A stretch of 56,222 nt of DNA from Strigomonas culicis (Eukaryota > Euglenozoa > Kinetoplastea > Trypanosomatida > Trypanosomatidae): assembly GCA_000482145.1 (NCBI GenBank), contig AUXH01000049.1, forward strand, positions 1-56,222, given 5' to 3'. Under the pieces are notes generated by a model, which saw nothing but the letters and a program-made list of their open reading frames with translations, searched no databases and was not told the origin of the DNA. Below, piece after piece: positions 9,930 to 20,088 of the stretch (positions are counted from its first letter, which is position 1; each line of letters begins with the position of its first letter). Made by a program: the position numbers and the translations under genes.

Positions 9930-12900
9930 ATGGCGTTTCTCTTGAAGGCGATTGGTCTCGTGGACGAGGGAACAGGTCCCATAGCGGATGCCGCCAAGGC
10001 CGCCGGCCTAGGCAGCGGCAGCGGCTTTCCCTACAAGGTAAAGGACGGTGGCTATCACTATCAATACAGCAGCTTTTTCTTTCTCAATCCGCTCTCCAGC
10101 GCCGCGGCCGCACAAGGGGGCGATGGCGGCCGCTCGTCGACGCGCGGGGGGGATTACATGCCCTTGGAGTGGGAGGTGCGGGAGGGCGTCGCGTTGGAGG
10201 AGAGCAAGCACACGCAGATCACCAATGCCCTGCAGCAGCAGCAGCAGAGGCAGCAGCAGAGCGACGCACCGCACGCGAGTGCCTTTTTTAATAAGCGATC
10301 GAAGGAGGTGACGCTCTTCACCCTCAACTTCCATCACGCACCGTACCCGGCCTACTTCGCGCAGCACCCGGAGCAGAAGGGGCGGCTGCAGGAGGTGGTC
10401 GCGCAGCTCGTGAAGAAGCTGAAGAGCTTCATCATGTTGCCGAACGTGCTGCGCGTGTTTGACATCAAGGAGGAGGGGCACAAGGTGACGCTGGCAACAG
10501 AGCCATGTCTGCCGCTCGGCCTCCTCTTTGCGAGGCCGGACACCAACGGGGCGATGCTGGTCAATTACAAGAACTACTTCTACGGCCGCGATGAGTCCAA
10601 TGTGTACCGGACCCCTGATGCACCGACCAGCAACAACAACAATAATAATATCAATTATGTGAATGGGGTCGCACTCGGCCTGCGGCAGGTGGCGGAGTGT
10701 CTTGCCGCGCTGCACCGGAACAACTACTATCACGGGAACGTCAATCTGAATGCCATTTTTGTGCACAAACTGACGGGCCACTGGCGGCTGTTTGGCTTTG
10801 AGCTCTGCAGTCAGACGAATACGCAGCTTGTGAGTCCGAACAGCGCGACGGCCTCGCCCACGAGTAATCTGTTCCTGTCCTGCGGACCCCACCTGCTGCC
10901 ACCCTACCGCGTGCATCCCCACCTGCGCCCGCTCTTCTACACCACGGCGCCGGCGAGCTCCGGCACGAAGCAAATTTCGAATGACGTGCTGCTGTACCAG
11001 CAGGACGCGTGGGGCCTCGGCTGTCTCCTGTACGAATTTTTCAGTCTGGAGATGGGGAAGAAGGATGTGGCGGACTTTTCGCCGGCGGCCGCGCGGCCGC
11101 GCAGCGACAGCGAGCGGGACGAATGGGTTGCGTTGGCCAGAAGCGTTTTGCCAAACACCGATTTAAAGCATAGTTTCGATCTCTTAGTGCAAAAGCAAGC
11201 GCCGTCGGTGAACGCTCTCCAGGCGCGGGCCGCGGGCGGCAATGCGGTGAACCAGTCGGTGGAGACCTTTCTGTTCTCGTGTGCGTTTGTGTCCGACGAG
11301 CGCAACAAGTACATCGCGGCCACGAAACAGGTGGAGGAGTTCTACCTGCTAGACCTGGACGAGAAGAATGCCTTCCTTCGGAATTACCTCCTCACCCCCA
11401 CCTACGCGGTCCCCGGCGGCGACGCGAGCGCGGTCGACGTCATGACCTTCTCGATGCAGCAATTCCCGCTGCGTGGGTGCGTGGCGTTTTTGATCAAGCG
11501 CATGCTCGAGAGCACGCAGTACAACCCGCCCTACGCGCCCGCGATGATCGCGGCCCTCGCGGCGGCGGCCGACCGCATCCAGTACGACACCACGCGTCCC
11601 GAAACCGCTGCCCCCGGGCCCCCGGAAGAAGGCAGCGAGGGGAGGGCGGCGCGCGCGGGGGACCCGTTTTTATCGGTGCGCACCTTCGAGGACTACATCC
11701 TTCCATACATTGTGCTGCTCTTCCACAGCAACGACTGCGCGCTGATCCACGAGACGGTCCGGCTGCTCTTCTCGCCCATCACCGCGACGACCAACGGTGG
11801 CGACGGCCGGGCGATGCCGCGGGAGATTGTACAGAAGCAAATCTGGCCGCTCTACAAAGAGTGCTTTTCACTGCCGCTGCGGCCGACCAACGCGAACCCC
11901 AATTTTCACCTCGCGAACGTCAACTACAACGCCATGGTGGTGAAGATCAAGGAGAGCGCACTGAAGAACCTCGTCGTCGTCGCGCGCTCACTGACGCCGG
12001 CGCTCCTGCTGGAGGAGGTTCTCGTGGGCGTGATCTACAATCTGTTTTTAAACATGAATAATGCCAGCAACCCAAAGCAGCAGCAGCAGCAGGCCATGCT
12101 GCTGCCACCGCCGACCGTAGCCTTCTTCAAGATCAATGCGGTCGTCGCGCTCAATCACATTTTTGAAAAAGCCTTCTTGCCGACGACGGATCCCAGCCAC
12201 CGAGAGCACAACACGAAAGTCCTGCAGCTCACCCTGCAGAGCTTTATCTTGCTGCTGAAAGACACAAGTAATAATTATCAGGCCAAACAAACGGCGCTGC
12301 AATCCATCCAGCTGGTGTTGCAGAAGATGAACAACGCCAATGCGAACGCGGCCGTTCCGACAAGTGTGAACTATAGCCTCCTCGTCGACAAGAACTACCC
12401 GGTCCTGCAGCTGCTGTCAGAGTGCGTCCTGGCGAACGTCGCGCCCATGCTCACCTACATGCACACTCCGGCGCCGACCGCCTCCCCCAACGGCGCCGAT
12501 CCGCCGACCGCGGCGGCGGCGGATGGCGGCGCGGCGAGCGGCGAGCCCCTGCGCGAGGTGGCGCTGACCTGTGTGCAGCTCGTCCTGGAGCTGATGCAGC
12601 GGCAGGGCGCCAACCTCAGCCACATGGAGGCGGAGCGCCAGCGCCGGTGCGCGCAGCCCGGCGCGAGACCCAGCGACCCGGGTGCCAACCAAGGAGGCTC
12701 GCTGTGGGGGCTGTTTGGCGGGGCAGGTGGCTTACCGTCTGCCGCCACCGCATCTCCACCCCCACCGGCCACAAACCCGCCTATTGCCGCCACTGCCACT
12801 ACCGCCAGTGCTACTGCTACGAACACGGCCCAGGTTTATAGTCATAACAGCAATACCAACCATACGGCGCATAAAGGTAAGGAGGATGATTTTGGGTGGA

Positions 12901-13175
12901 GTGACGATGACGAAGCAGGCGAGAAACCTTTTTCAAGTGTGAAGAAGACTACACAGAGTGCTACTCATAATAACAATAATAAGACGGATTTGAATGACTT
13001 TATGCGTGCCAACCTTTCCAGTTTTTCGCAACCCAACTCGAACATGAACAGCTTTCCCCCCCCTCCTCCTCACTCTGCTGGTGCTGGTGCTGGTGCTAGT
13101 GCTGGTGCGGGTGGCGGCAGTATGAAGCTGCGGCGAAAGGGCGGCGGCATGGGCGACATCACCAAATTGAATTAA
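9930..13175 (+). CDS. SCY1-like (SCYL) catalytically dead protein kinase with HEAT-like repeats
   Basis: The protein has 1081 residues. It starts MAFLLKAIGLVDEG and shows the N-terminal SCYL pseudokinase pattern: VTLFTLNFH where the VAIK strand would lie (no Lys), then a helix resembling that of SCYL1, the stretch ATEPCLPLGLLF, YHGNVNLNAIFV in place of the HRD loop (about residue 265) and FGFELC in place of DFG (about 289). It therefore lacks all three catalytic signatures. A middle alpha-helical region (about 570-860) fits HEAT repeats. The tail has DDFGWSDDDE and ends in ITKLN; SCYL1 of animals ends in RKLD, which binds COPI, so a similar role in Golgi-ER traffic is possible but unproven. 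Poly-Gln inserts lie near residues 98 and 715. A polypyrimidine tract ending in AG at 9865 precedes the gene. Confidence 0.8.
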   Translation: MAFLLKAIGLVDEGTGPIADAAKAAGLGSGSGFPYKVKDGGYHYQYSSFFFLNPLSSAAAAQGGDGGRSSTRGGDYMPLEWEVREGVALEESKHTQITNALQQQQQRQQQSDAPHASAFFNKRSKEVTLFTLNFHHAPYPAYFAQHPEQKGRLQEVVAQLVKKLKSFIMLPNVLRVFDIKEEGHKVTLATEPCLPLGLLFARPDTNGAMLVNYKNYFYGRDESNVYRTPDAPTSNNNNNNINYVNGVALGLRQVAECLAALHRNNYYHGNVNLNAIFVHKLTGHWRLFGFELCSQTNTQLVSPNSATASPTSNLFLSCGPHLLPPYRVHPHLRPLFYTTAPASSGTKQISNDVLLYQQDAWGLGCLLYEFFSLEMGKKDVADFSPAAARPRSDSERDEWVALARSVLPNTDLKHSFDLLVQKQAPSVNALQARAAGGNAVNQSVETFLFSCAFVSDERNKYIAATKQVEEFYLLDLDEKNAFLRNYLLTPTYAVPGGDASAVDVMTFSMQQFPLRGCVAFLIKRMLESTQYNPPYAPAMIAALAAAADRIQYDTTRPETAAPGPPEEGSEGRAARAGDPFLSVRTFEDYILPYIVLLFHSNDCALIHETVRLLFSPITATTNGGDGRAMPREIVQKQIWPLYKECFSLPLRPTNANPNFHLANVNYNAMVVKIKESALKNLVVVARSLTPALLLEEVLVGVIYNLFLNMNNASNPKQQQQQAMLLPPPTVAFFKINAVVALNHIFEKAFLPTTDPSHREHNTKVLQLTLQSFILLLKDTSNNYQAKQTALQSIQLVLQKMNNANANAAVPTSVNYSLLVDKNYPVLQLLSECVLANVAPMLTYMHTPAPTASPNGADPPTAAAADGGAASGEPLREVALTCVQLVLELMQRQGANLSHMEAERQRRCAQPGARPSDPGANQGGSLWGLFGGAGGLPSAATASPPPPATNPPIAATATTASATATNTAQVYSHNSNTNHTAHKGKEDDFGWSDDDEAGEKPFSSVKKTTQSATHNNNNKTDLNDFMRANLSSFSQPNSNMNSFPPPPPHSAGAGAGASAGAGGGSMKLRRKGGGMGDITKLN

Positions 13176-13644
13176 AACTCTATAGAGATGGATGAGTAAA
13201 GAAACTAGTGACATTATTTAAGTGACTGGCTTTAGAAAAACTAGTAGAACGGTGCTGCTTCTTTTTTTTCATCTGCATTTATATGAATCTTTAGATGCTT
13301 TCAATAAGATAAAAAACGCATGATACCGTACGTACGTATATTTGCTTCTTCCTCACTTTGCTCTTCTTCTTGTCACAAGATTTACACGCACAGAAAATTT
13401 GAAAAGAAGGAAAAAAAAAGTACCATAGAAAATAGTTTTCTTTTTCCCTTTCTTCACTCTTATCGCTATTTATTATTATTATTTCTTCTCCACTTACATA
13501 CCGGAAAGAGAAATAGGCCCTTTAAGCAGACAAAAACACAAGCACACAAACCTCAAAAAGAAAAGAAAGTAAGAAAAACAAAAACAAAATATAATCACAT
13601 AAAAGGAAAGAAAAAAGAACCACCATACGTAACAGAGAGGCGAC
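13176..13644. other. AT-rich intergenic spacer
   Basis: No gene seen. A T/C-rich tract at 13437-13490 followed by AG at 13508 is the likely trans-splice signal of the next gene. Confidence 0.55.
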
Positions 13645-14055
13645 ATGGGAAATAAAAAAGGTCAACGCAAAGCCACCGCCGGTGCCAGCCCCAATGCACC
13701 TCCTCCCCCTACTATGAAGAGTGCTGTCTCTCCCTCTCCTGGTCCGGCTTCTAATGATCATCACAGTCTTAACCAAACTGTGAAGCACAAAATACTGTTT
13801 TGTGCTTCGCTGCGCCAAGTGCACCAGTGCTTAATGGCGGAGTTCGACGTGGACAGCAACACCACTAACACCACCACCGCCACTACTATTAATAATGCAA
13901 AGAGGTTAATCGATAAGTACAATCAGACGATCGGCGGTGACGAGAAGGGTGATGTTGACAACAATCATGTGCTCTCCGAGAATTATATCCTCTACGCCCT
14001 GGGGCAGCTTGAACACATGGCACCCGCTATCCGCAAGTTCCAGGGCCAAAATAAC

Positions 14056-14090
<35 letters not shown>

Positions 14091-17000
14091 TATGGACGCG
14101 CAGGAATTTTCAAAGGATGTGGTGCTTTTCGTGGAGTACGTCCTTTTCTACTGTTTGTCCTTCCTTTCGTACAACTCCCACAAGAACATCTTTATGCGTT
14201 TGCAAGGGCCACAGACGAGTGTGAACAGCAACCAAGTTAGTGCGACGGCATCTGAGACGAACAGCGGGACGCAAACACCTCGTCGTTCTGCAAATAATGA
14301 TAATAATAAGAATAGTGCATGGTTCTCGAAGCGTATGACGCCCAACAAGGCCGGTAACCCGAGTCAGAGCCGCAATGACAGCTTTTCCGAATTCTGCAGT
14401 GAGTATTCAGGCGCCTCGCAGCAAAGTGTAATTCTGACAAACCCCAAGCTGCTCAAGACGATTGAAAAGCTGGTGATGGACTTTGTAGGAAAGCTCCCGC
14501 TTCTGTTTCAACCCGCGGATCACCCACAGCAGCAGGTGATCAACGAGAACGTGGAGGTGGCGCGGTGTTGCTTTCTGTGGCTTCTTTCACTGTTGCTATC
14601 AGCAAACAATAACACCAACAGGAACAACGCTAATACTAATAATAATAATAACGCGAATAGTAGTTTACAGTACTATCTCACGTGCTTCTTCTCGAATGAG
14701 GAGCTGGTCATCGTGTCGGACGGCGCCAGTCGTGCAAATCGCACAACGCCGAGCCAGGACGCGCGTCAGCTGCAACAGCAGCAGCAGCAGCAACCGCTCC
14801 TGTTTCCTCTCTTCTACAGCCGTTACGAGGGCACGCGCACCGCGGCCGCCTACGTGGTGGCGCTCCTCTTCACGCAGTTCCGGCACGCACTGCAGTACGC
14901 CGAGGAGCCACCGCAAGGGAACACGAGCCGCATCGATAAGAACACAATGAGCCCGTACCGGGTCGTCTCGCTCTCGATACAGGGCGGGTCGCTGCTGTAC
15001 CTTGTGCACCGCGCACTGGAGCTGTCGTTCCACCTCCTGGAGGAGGCGGCGGGCCCGCACCGCGACCCACACAGCAGCGGCGGCGGCGGTGGCGGTATGC
15101 AGACCCAGGGGGCGCTGCAGTGGCTCCGGCTCGGCGCGGCGCTGGTCGCGGTGACGCCCTACCACCGCTGCCCGCAGAGCCTCGCGTGCCTGCTGCGACT
15201 GCTGCAGCACGCGCCGCTCTTCGAGCGCTTCCTCGCCGCGGCCGCCCCGGCGCCGGAGGCGGACGCGGAGGGGGCGCCGCCGGGCGACTGCGGCGCCGCC
15301 ACCGTTGCCTTCTACACGCAGGTCCTCAACAGCGAGAGCGCACTGCCGCGGCTGCGCGAGGCACTGCGCCGCGGCGCGGCGCCCATCGCCGCCCGTCCCG
15401 CGCGCGCGCCGCCGCCGCTGCGGCTGCCGCTGGGCGCGCTGCTGCAGGGGCCGGAGACGCAGGTGGCGAGCTGGCGCGTGTGCACGCTGGTCGCGCGGCA
15501 CTTCCCGCAGGTGCTGAAGCCCTTCTTCCCGCTCTTGGTGGAAAAGACGCGCCTGCTGCTGGAGCGTCTGGTCGGCGCGGAGGGCCACCCGCCGCCGCCG
15601 CCGCCGAGCGCGCCCGCGTCGCTCGCCTACGCGGCGGCGGCGACGGCGGAGAGCCTGCGCTGCTTCCTGCACTACTTCGGCTTTGTCTGGCAGTCCTTCG
15701 ATCAGAACTGCATGGACCCTGCGCGGCAGCGGCAGGAGGGCGGCGCCAAGGCCGACCACGACAGCGACACGGACGCGCCCATGGATCATCGGGAGGCGGC
15801 GGGCGCGAGGGATGCGAGTGAGGGTGAGCATGCCACCTTGGAGGAGAAGGAGAGGGTGTTCCGCGTTCTTTTAACACCGCTCATGGCGTCCCTCGGCGCG
15901 CTCTATGCGCGCTGCCACGACGAACGGCCCCAGCGGCGGACCGCGCCGGCGCGGGAGCAAGGAGAGGCGGACGAGGCGTCGCCCCACAGCGGGCACGTCC
16001 TGACCTCCGTGGAGGAGATCCACATCAACGTGCTCAAGTGCCTGGCGCAGATCGGGGACGACTTCTATGTCAGCCGGCTGGCGGACGGGCGGGAGTTCTG
16101 CGACGTGGTGGACGCCTTCGTGCGGCGGACGTCGCGGCGCTACTTCAGCGACGCCCGCGGCGGTGGTGCGCCGCCGCCGGTCGCGCTGACCAGCAAGGTG
16201 CGCGCGGAGGCCTTCACGACCTTTGCGCTGTGGTGCTGGCAGTACCCGCTGCTGGACGCGGCGGTCCCGTCACTGGCGCCGTCGCTGCTGCGGCGCTGCT
16301 GCCGGGCCATCTACCGCCCGTCGCACCGCCTCGCGGGAGAGGACGAGGGCGCGCGTGCGGCGGACGACAGCGACGACGCCGAGGACGAGGAGGATGACGA
16401 GGAGGGGCGCCAGCTCATCCAGGGCAAGGCCGCGTTTGCGCTGTCGAATCTGACCAGCCGGCTGTGCGAGGCGCCACACGACGGGGCGGCGGCGGCGGCC
16501 AGCGGCATCGTGGCGGTGCGCCACTCGCAGCCGCTGCTGCGCGCGCTGAGCCAGGTGGCGCTCTACGCCATCATGGACTACCAGCCGCCCGCCGCCCACG
16601 GGCACGATCACCCCACCGCGGCGAAGTCCGGCGGCGGCGGCGGCCAGGCGAGCAACCCGCTGTCCTCCGTCCAGAGCCACGGCGTGCGCATCGCGTCCTT
16701 CCTGCTGCAGTGCCTCAGCTTCACGGAGCTGCAGGCGCCACTGCCGACGCACCCCCGCCTGCGCTACTACTTTGGCGCGGTGGGCGAGGAGGCGGCGGAG
16801 GTGGCGGCGGCGGCGGTGCAGCTGCTGAACCGGAAGGACCCCTTCTTCGCCAAGTACGGCCTCGCGGCGGAGGAGACCACCGCCGCAGCGCTGCTCAAGT
16901 GCCTGCTCTTCTGGTTCGACCACAACCACCACCCGCACCCGCCGCTGCCGTCCGTCGCCGCGCTGGCGGCGGCCGCGGCCGCGACGGCCGAGCGCGCGCG

Positions 17001-17556
17001 CAGCCGCCACGCCGCCGCGCCGACGGAGGCGCAGCTGCTGCCCGTCGTGGCCGTCACGCGGAAGGTGGACGCAAAGCTGCGCTGGAACATCGCCCGCGCG
17101 CTCGCGGCGGCGCTGCAGAACATGGACGTCTACGAGGCGGAGCCCTTCCTCTACTACGAAGCGGTGTACGTGTGCCTCTACGTCATCCAGGAGGATGCCA
17201 TCTTCAAGGTGCGGACGCAGGCCGCCCTCGCCCTCGCCCACCTCCGGGAGGAGTGCGTGGAGCTTCCACCAGACTACCGCTACGCCGCGGCGGAGGCGGA
17301 AGAAGAAGAGGACCCGGTTCTGATTGTGATTCTGCAGACGATTGTGCGGGCACTGCAGCAGTGCCAGCGGACGAGCACCTTTTTCCAGTACCGCGAGCAG
17401 CACGCGCTGCGGGCTGCGCTTCTCGCCGCGCTGGACCACTGCTGGCGGTACACCGGCGGGCCGGACGGCGTGGGGGCGGTGCCGCGCGACGCCTGGGACG
17501 GGCTTGCGGCCGCCCTTGCGGAGCTGCCGAGCGCCGCGGCGAGTGCGGCGCCCTAG
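13645..17556 (+). CDS. HEATR6-like HEAT-repeat protein
   Basis: The protein has 1303 residues and starts MGNKKGQRKATAG. The C-terminal region contains LRWNIARALAAALQN followed about 35 residues later by FKVRTQAALALAHL, which parallels the paired helices near the end of HEATR6 (K-x-N-A-x-A-x-G-N ... FKVRI-x-AAALS). Other helical stretches, for example HINVLKCLAQIGDDF and EAFTTFALWCWQYPLL, fit HEAT repeats. The function of HEATR6 is poorly defined even in animals. The first 400 residues are rich in Asn and Thr with AT-rich codons, including 14 Asn in a row, while the rest is extremely GC-rich and Ala-rich, so the gene has two composition domains. Start at 13645 is the first ATG after the predicted acceptor at 13508. 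Confidence 0.6.
14050..14091 (+). repeat. AAT microsatellite encoding 14 asparagines
   Basis: Fourteen consecutive Asn codons, 12 of them AAT, within an otherwise GC-rich gene. It keeps the frame, so length changes of whole units would be tolerated. Confidence 0.9.
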
Positions 17557-18106
17557 GAGAGACAAGGCTTCTCTGCACTTGTCAGGGGACCGGCCTCCAT
17601 CCTCCAGTTCTGTCTATATGTATGTTTCTATTAGTTTTTTTTTTGTTGTTGAAACGTTCAAGAAAGCAATGCAACTATTATATATATACAATACAAAACT
17701 ACCGGATGATTCATACCTTCTACAAAAAAGAAAAAAAACGTGTTGAAGACGCAATGTACAATCTACTTGTGTCTCTGGCTGGTACGTGCGAAGTATAATA
17801 AATACATTGCACTCATACTTGCTTCTCTCCCTTCTCTCTCTTCTATCTTTTCTTTTCTTTTTTAGAGTTTTTTTTTATTAAGACTGAAGTTTCGGATTTT
17901 CGTACTTTAGCTTTAATTGCAAAAAGCTTTTTATATTTCATTTTTCATTTTTTCATTTTTTCATTTTCTTTTTTCATTCTGTTTCTTTTTTTCTTTTTTT
18001 TTCCTTTTAACACTTATAGACCATCCATTTATAAGTTCCTTTATTGCAGCATTGCCGGATATAGTTATATATATATATATATATATATATATGCATTACC
18101 GCTGCC
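17557..18106. other. AT-rich intergenic spacer with long pyrimidine tracts
   Basis: No gene seen. A T/C-dominated stretch at about 17820-18010 ends in AG at 18019 and is the likely acceptor region of the next gene. A short AT dinucleotide repeat lies just upstream of the start codon. Confidence 0.55.
18066..18093. repeat. AT dinucleotide microsatellite
   Basis: About 14 TA/AT units lie 14 bases upstream of the ATG at 18107, so they would form part of a very short 5' UTR. Confidence 0.9.
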
Positions 18107-18673
18107 ATGCGCCGTGTGCCCTCCGTGCAGTTGCTGGACGAGCTGGACGCGTACGCGATGGCGCCGCTGGCGGACCAGGCCGGCGCGCTGGTGTACCGCG
18201 ACGGCGACCCGACGACACCGGCCCTCTGCCTGGGCAGCGCCGAGCGTCTGCTGCCGCTGCTGGCGCGGTACGCGTGGGTGGACGGGTTCATCCCTGATCA
18301 ACAGTCGGACGCGCGGATGGAGCGGGCGCTGCGCAAGAGCTTCCCGGTCCTGTGGCAGCGCATGGCTGCCAAGCGGACGACCACGTTCCTGCTATACCAA
18401 AATCTCCATCGGCCGGTCGTGGCGCCTGCGGGCGTGGCATTCGCGCCCTTCGACGACGTGCCGCCGGCGGCCTACGTCTGGTGGCTGTTGGGCTGCGCGG
18501 AGTTGGGGCTGATCGACGGCTTGGGGCGCGCGGCCCTCGGGCCGCAGATCTTCGCGCTGGCGCGCGCGCTGCCGGCTGCGGCCACCCACGTCTCCGAGAT
18601 GTGGGTCGACAGCCTCTTCACGGAGGAGGAGCGCGAGTCTGCGGCAGAGCACCTGCGCCGAGCGTTGCTCTAG
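18107..18673 (+). CDS. Small protein of unknown function
   Basis: The protein has 188 residues, starts MRRVPSVQLLDELDAY and has GC-rich codon use like its neighbours, which supports it as a real gene. It is predicted mostly helical, with Ala/Leu-rich stretches and several Trp (YVWWLLGCAEL near residue 124, SEMWVDSLF near 163). I see no signal peptide, transmembrane segment or known motif. It sits directly upstream of a 1.4 kb spacer containing a hairpin repeat array, so that array could belong to its 3' UTR. I do not recognise the family. Confidence 0.7.
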   Translation: MRRVPSVQLLDELDAYAMAPLADQAGALVYRDGDPTTPALCLGSAERLLPLLARYAWVDGFIPDQQSDARMERALRKSFPVLWQRMAAKRTTTFLLYQNLHRPVVAPAGVAFAPFDDVPPAAYVWWLLGCAELGLIDGLGRAALGPQIFALARALPAAATHVSEMWVDSLFTEEERESAAEHLRRALL

Positions 18674-18848
18674 TCGCTGGCTAATGATTGTTGTAAATTC
18701 TTGTTGTACCAAGGGGTAAACAATTCAATTAGGAAAAAAACAACAGCACACCAACAAAAACAATAAAAAAATGCCCATTGTAATCCCAATAATGCATATA
18801 GAGTCACCATCCTATACTCTATGTGTGTTTCTATATGTAGAGGATTCC

Positions 18849-18887
18849 ATTATTTTTGTGTTCTAAAAAAACAAACACTCAAATAAT
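18849..18887 (+). repeat. Repeat unit 1 hairpin
   Basis: Arms ATTATTT..GTGT and ACAC..AAATAAT pair over 11 bp with a two-by-two internal loop (TT against TC). Confidence 0.6.
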
Positions 18888-19081
18888 TAATTGTTTTTTT
18901 TATTATTATTGTTGTTATCGAGCTTGTTTTTTTTAAAAAAAGTAAAAAAAAAACATAAACACCTCAGCCAATGAGGCAACATAAAAAACAACAACAACAA
19001 AAAAAATAGATTGCATTCAGCACCCTGAATCATTAACAACACCACACTCTACAACGTGTGATCCGATGTATGTAAAACCAT

Positions 19082-19120
19082 ATTATTTTTGTGTTCTAAG
19101 GAAATGAGCACACAAATAAT
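19082..19120 (+). repeat. Repeat unit 2 hairpin
   Basis: Arms ATTATTT-TT-GTGT and ACACAAATAAT pair over 11 bp with a two-base TT bulge. Followed by GCTTTGCTTATAA, shared with unit 3. Confidence 0.65.
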
Positions 19121-19289
19121 GCTTTGCTTATAAACTTTTTTTTTACTTTTCTTTTTTAAAACCGTGAACGAAAACATAAACGCCCCATCAAATGAGGCCA
19201 AAGAACAACAAAAAAGAGAATAAATTGCACTGCGCTTTCTATGAGTCATATAGAAACACAACGCGTGTGTTTCTTTACGTAGAGGATCA

Positions 19290-19330
19290 CATTCTTTTTG
19301 TGTTATAAGGAAATCGATACACAAAGAATG
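19290..19330 (+). repeat. Repeat unit 3 hairpin with compensatory change
   Basis: Arms CATTCTTT-TT-GTGT and ACACAAAGAATG pair over 12 bp with the same TT bulge. Relative to unit 2, an A-T pair has become C-G by changes on both arms. An upstream inverted repeat AGAAACACA/TGTGTTTCT (19252-19274) precedes it. Confidence 0.65.
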
Positions 19331-20088
19331 CTTTGCTTATAATCCCTTTTTTTTCTTACTTTGCTTTTTCAAAAAAAAAACGTGAAAGAAAACGTAAACA
19401 CTTTAGCCAGTGAGGCCAAAGAACAACAACAACAAACAAACAAACAAACAAACAAAAAACAACTGCACCAGAAAGAGAAAATGAAGACGTATGATGACAA
19501 CTACTCTTCGATCTTTTTTTACTATTATCGACGTGTTTTTTTTTTCTTCGAAAAAAAAAACAAATACAGCCACAAACGCCTCAGCAAATGAGGCAGAAAA
19601 ACAACAACAAATACACCCGAAATAGAGAAAAAGAACTCGTGTAATGACCAGTACTCTTTGATTATTTTCTTTATTGTTTTTTTTTCCCCTTCTGACGCTG
19701 AATTACAGCTTCTCATGGTAATTCATTATCACCTCCTGTATTGTATTGCGCTATGTATGTCTCTGTGCTGAAGGGTGTGCGGTGCGTGTCTGTGCCAAAC
19801 TCTGTTTCCTCTTCGTTCCCTTTCTCAACTCTCGTCTCTGCTTCTTTAGTTTTTTTTTTCGCTTTTGCTATAGCTTTTCAATCTTCGTGTTCTGCCTATC
19901 CTTATACAACAAAGTAGTAGTAGTGGGTATTCGGAAGGCGCTAGTGGAGATTTGTTTCTTGTTTACTGTTCTTTTTCGTTTATATCTGTGTTCTATTACT
20001 GTTCTTCACTTTTACAGACACTTTTGCGTTGCCGTAATTGTTTTTGTGAAGCCACAGACATCCTTTTCTCTTTCTCTCTTTCCTATCA

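Larger units (their letters stand above)
18825..19610 (+). repeat. Diverged tandem repeat with conserved hairpin and TGAGGC motif
   Basis: At least three units, at about 18825-18990, 19055-19210 and 19270-19430, plus a partial fourth at about 19500-19610. Each full unit has, in order: a GTAGAGGA-like lead (less clear in unit 2), a hairpin with a GTGTTcTAA loop side, an A/T-rich spacer, then AAACxTAAAC followed by a CCTCAgccaaTGAGG-type motif and an AACAAC-rich tail. The partial fourth keeps only the second half. Strand of any product is assumed from the transcription direction. Confidence 0.7.
18674..20088. other. Long AT-rich spacer holding a degenerate repeat array
   Basis: No convincing open reading frame. 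The first 950 bases hold three to four copies of a diverged repeat about 210-220 bases long (see next entries). The remainder to 20088 is T-rich, with a tract ending in TTTACAG at 20017 as the probable trans-splice acceptor of the nuclease-helicase gene. Confidence 0.65.
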
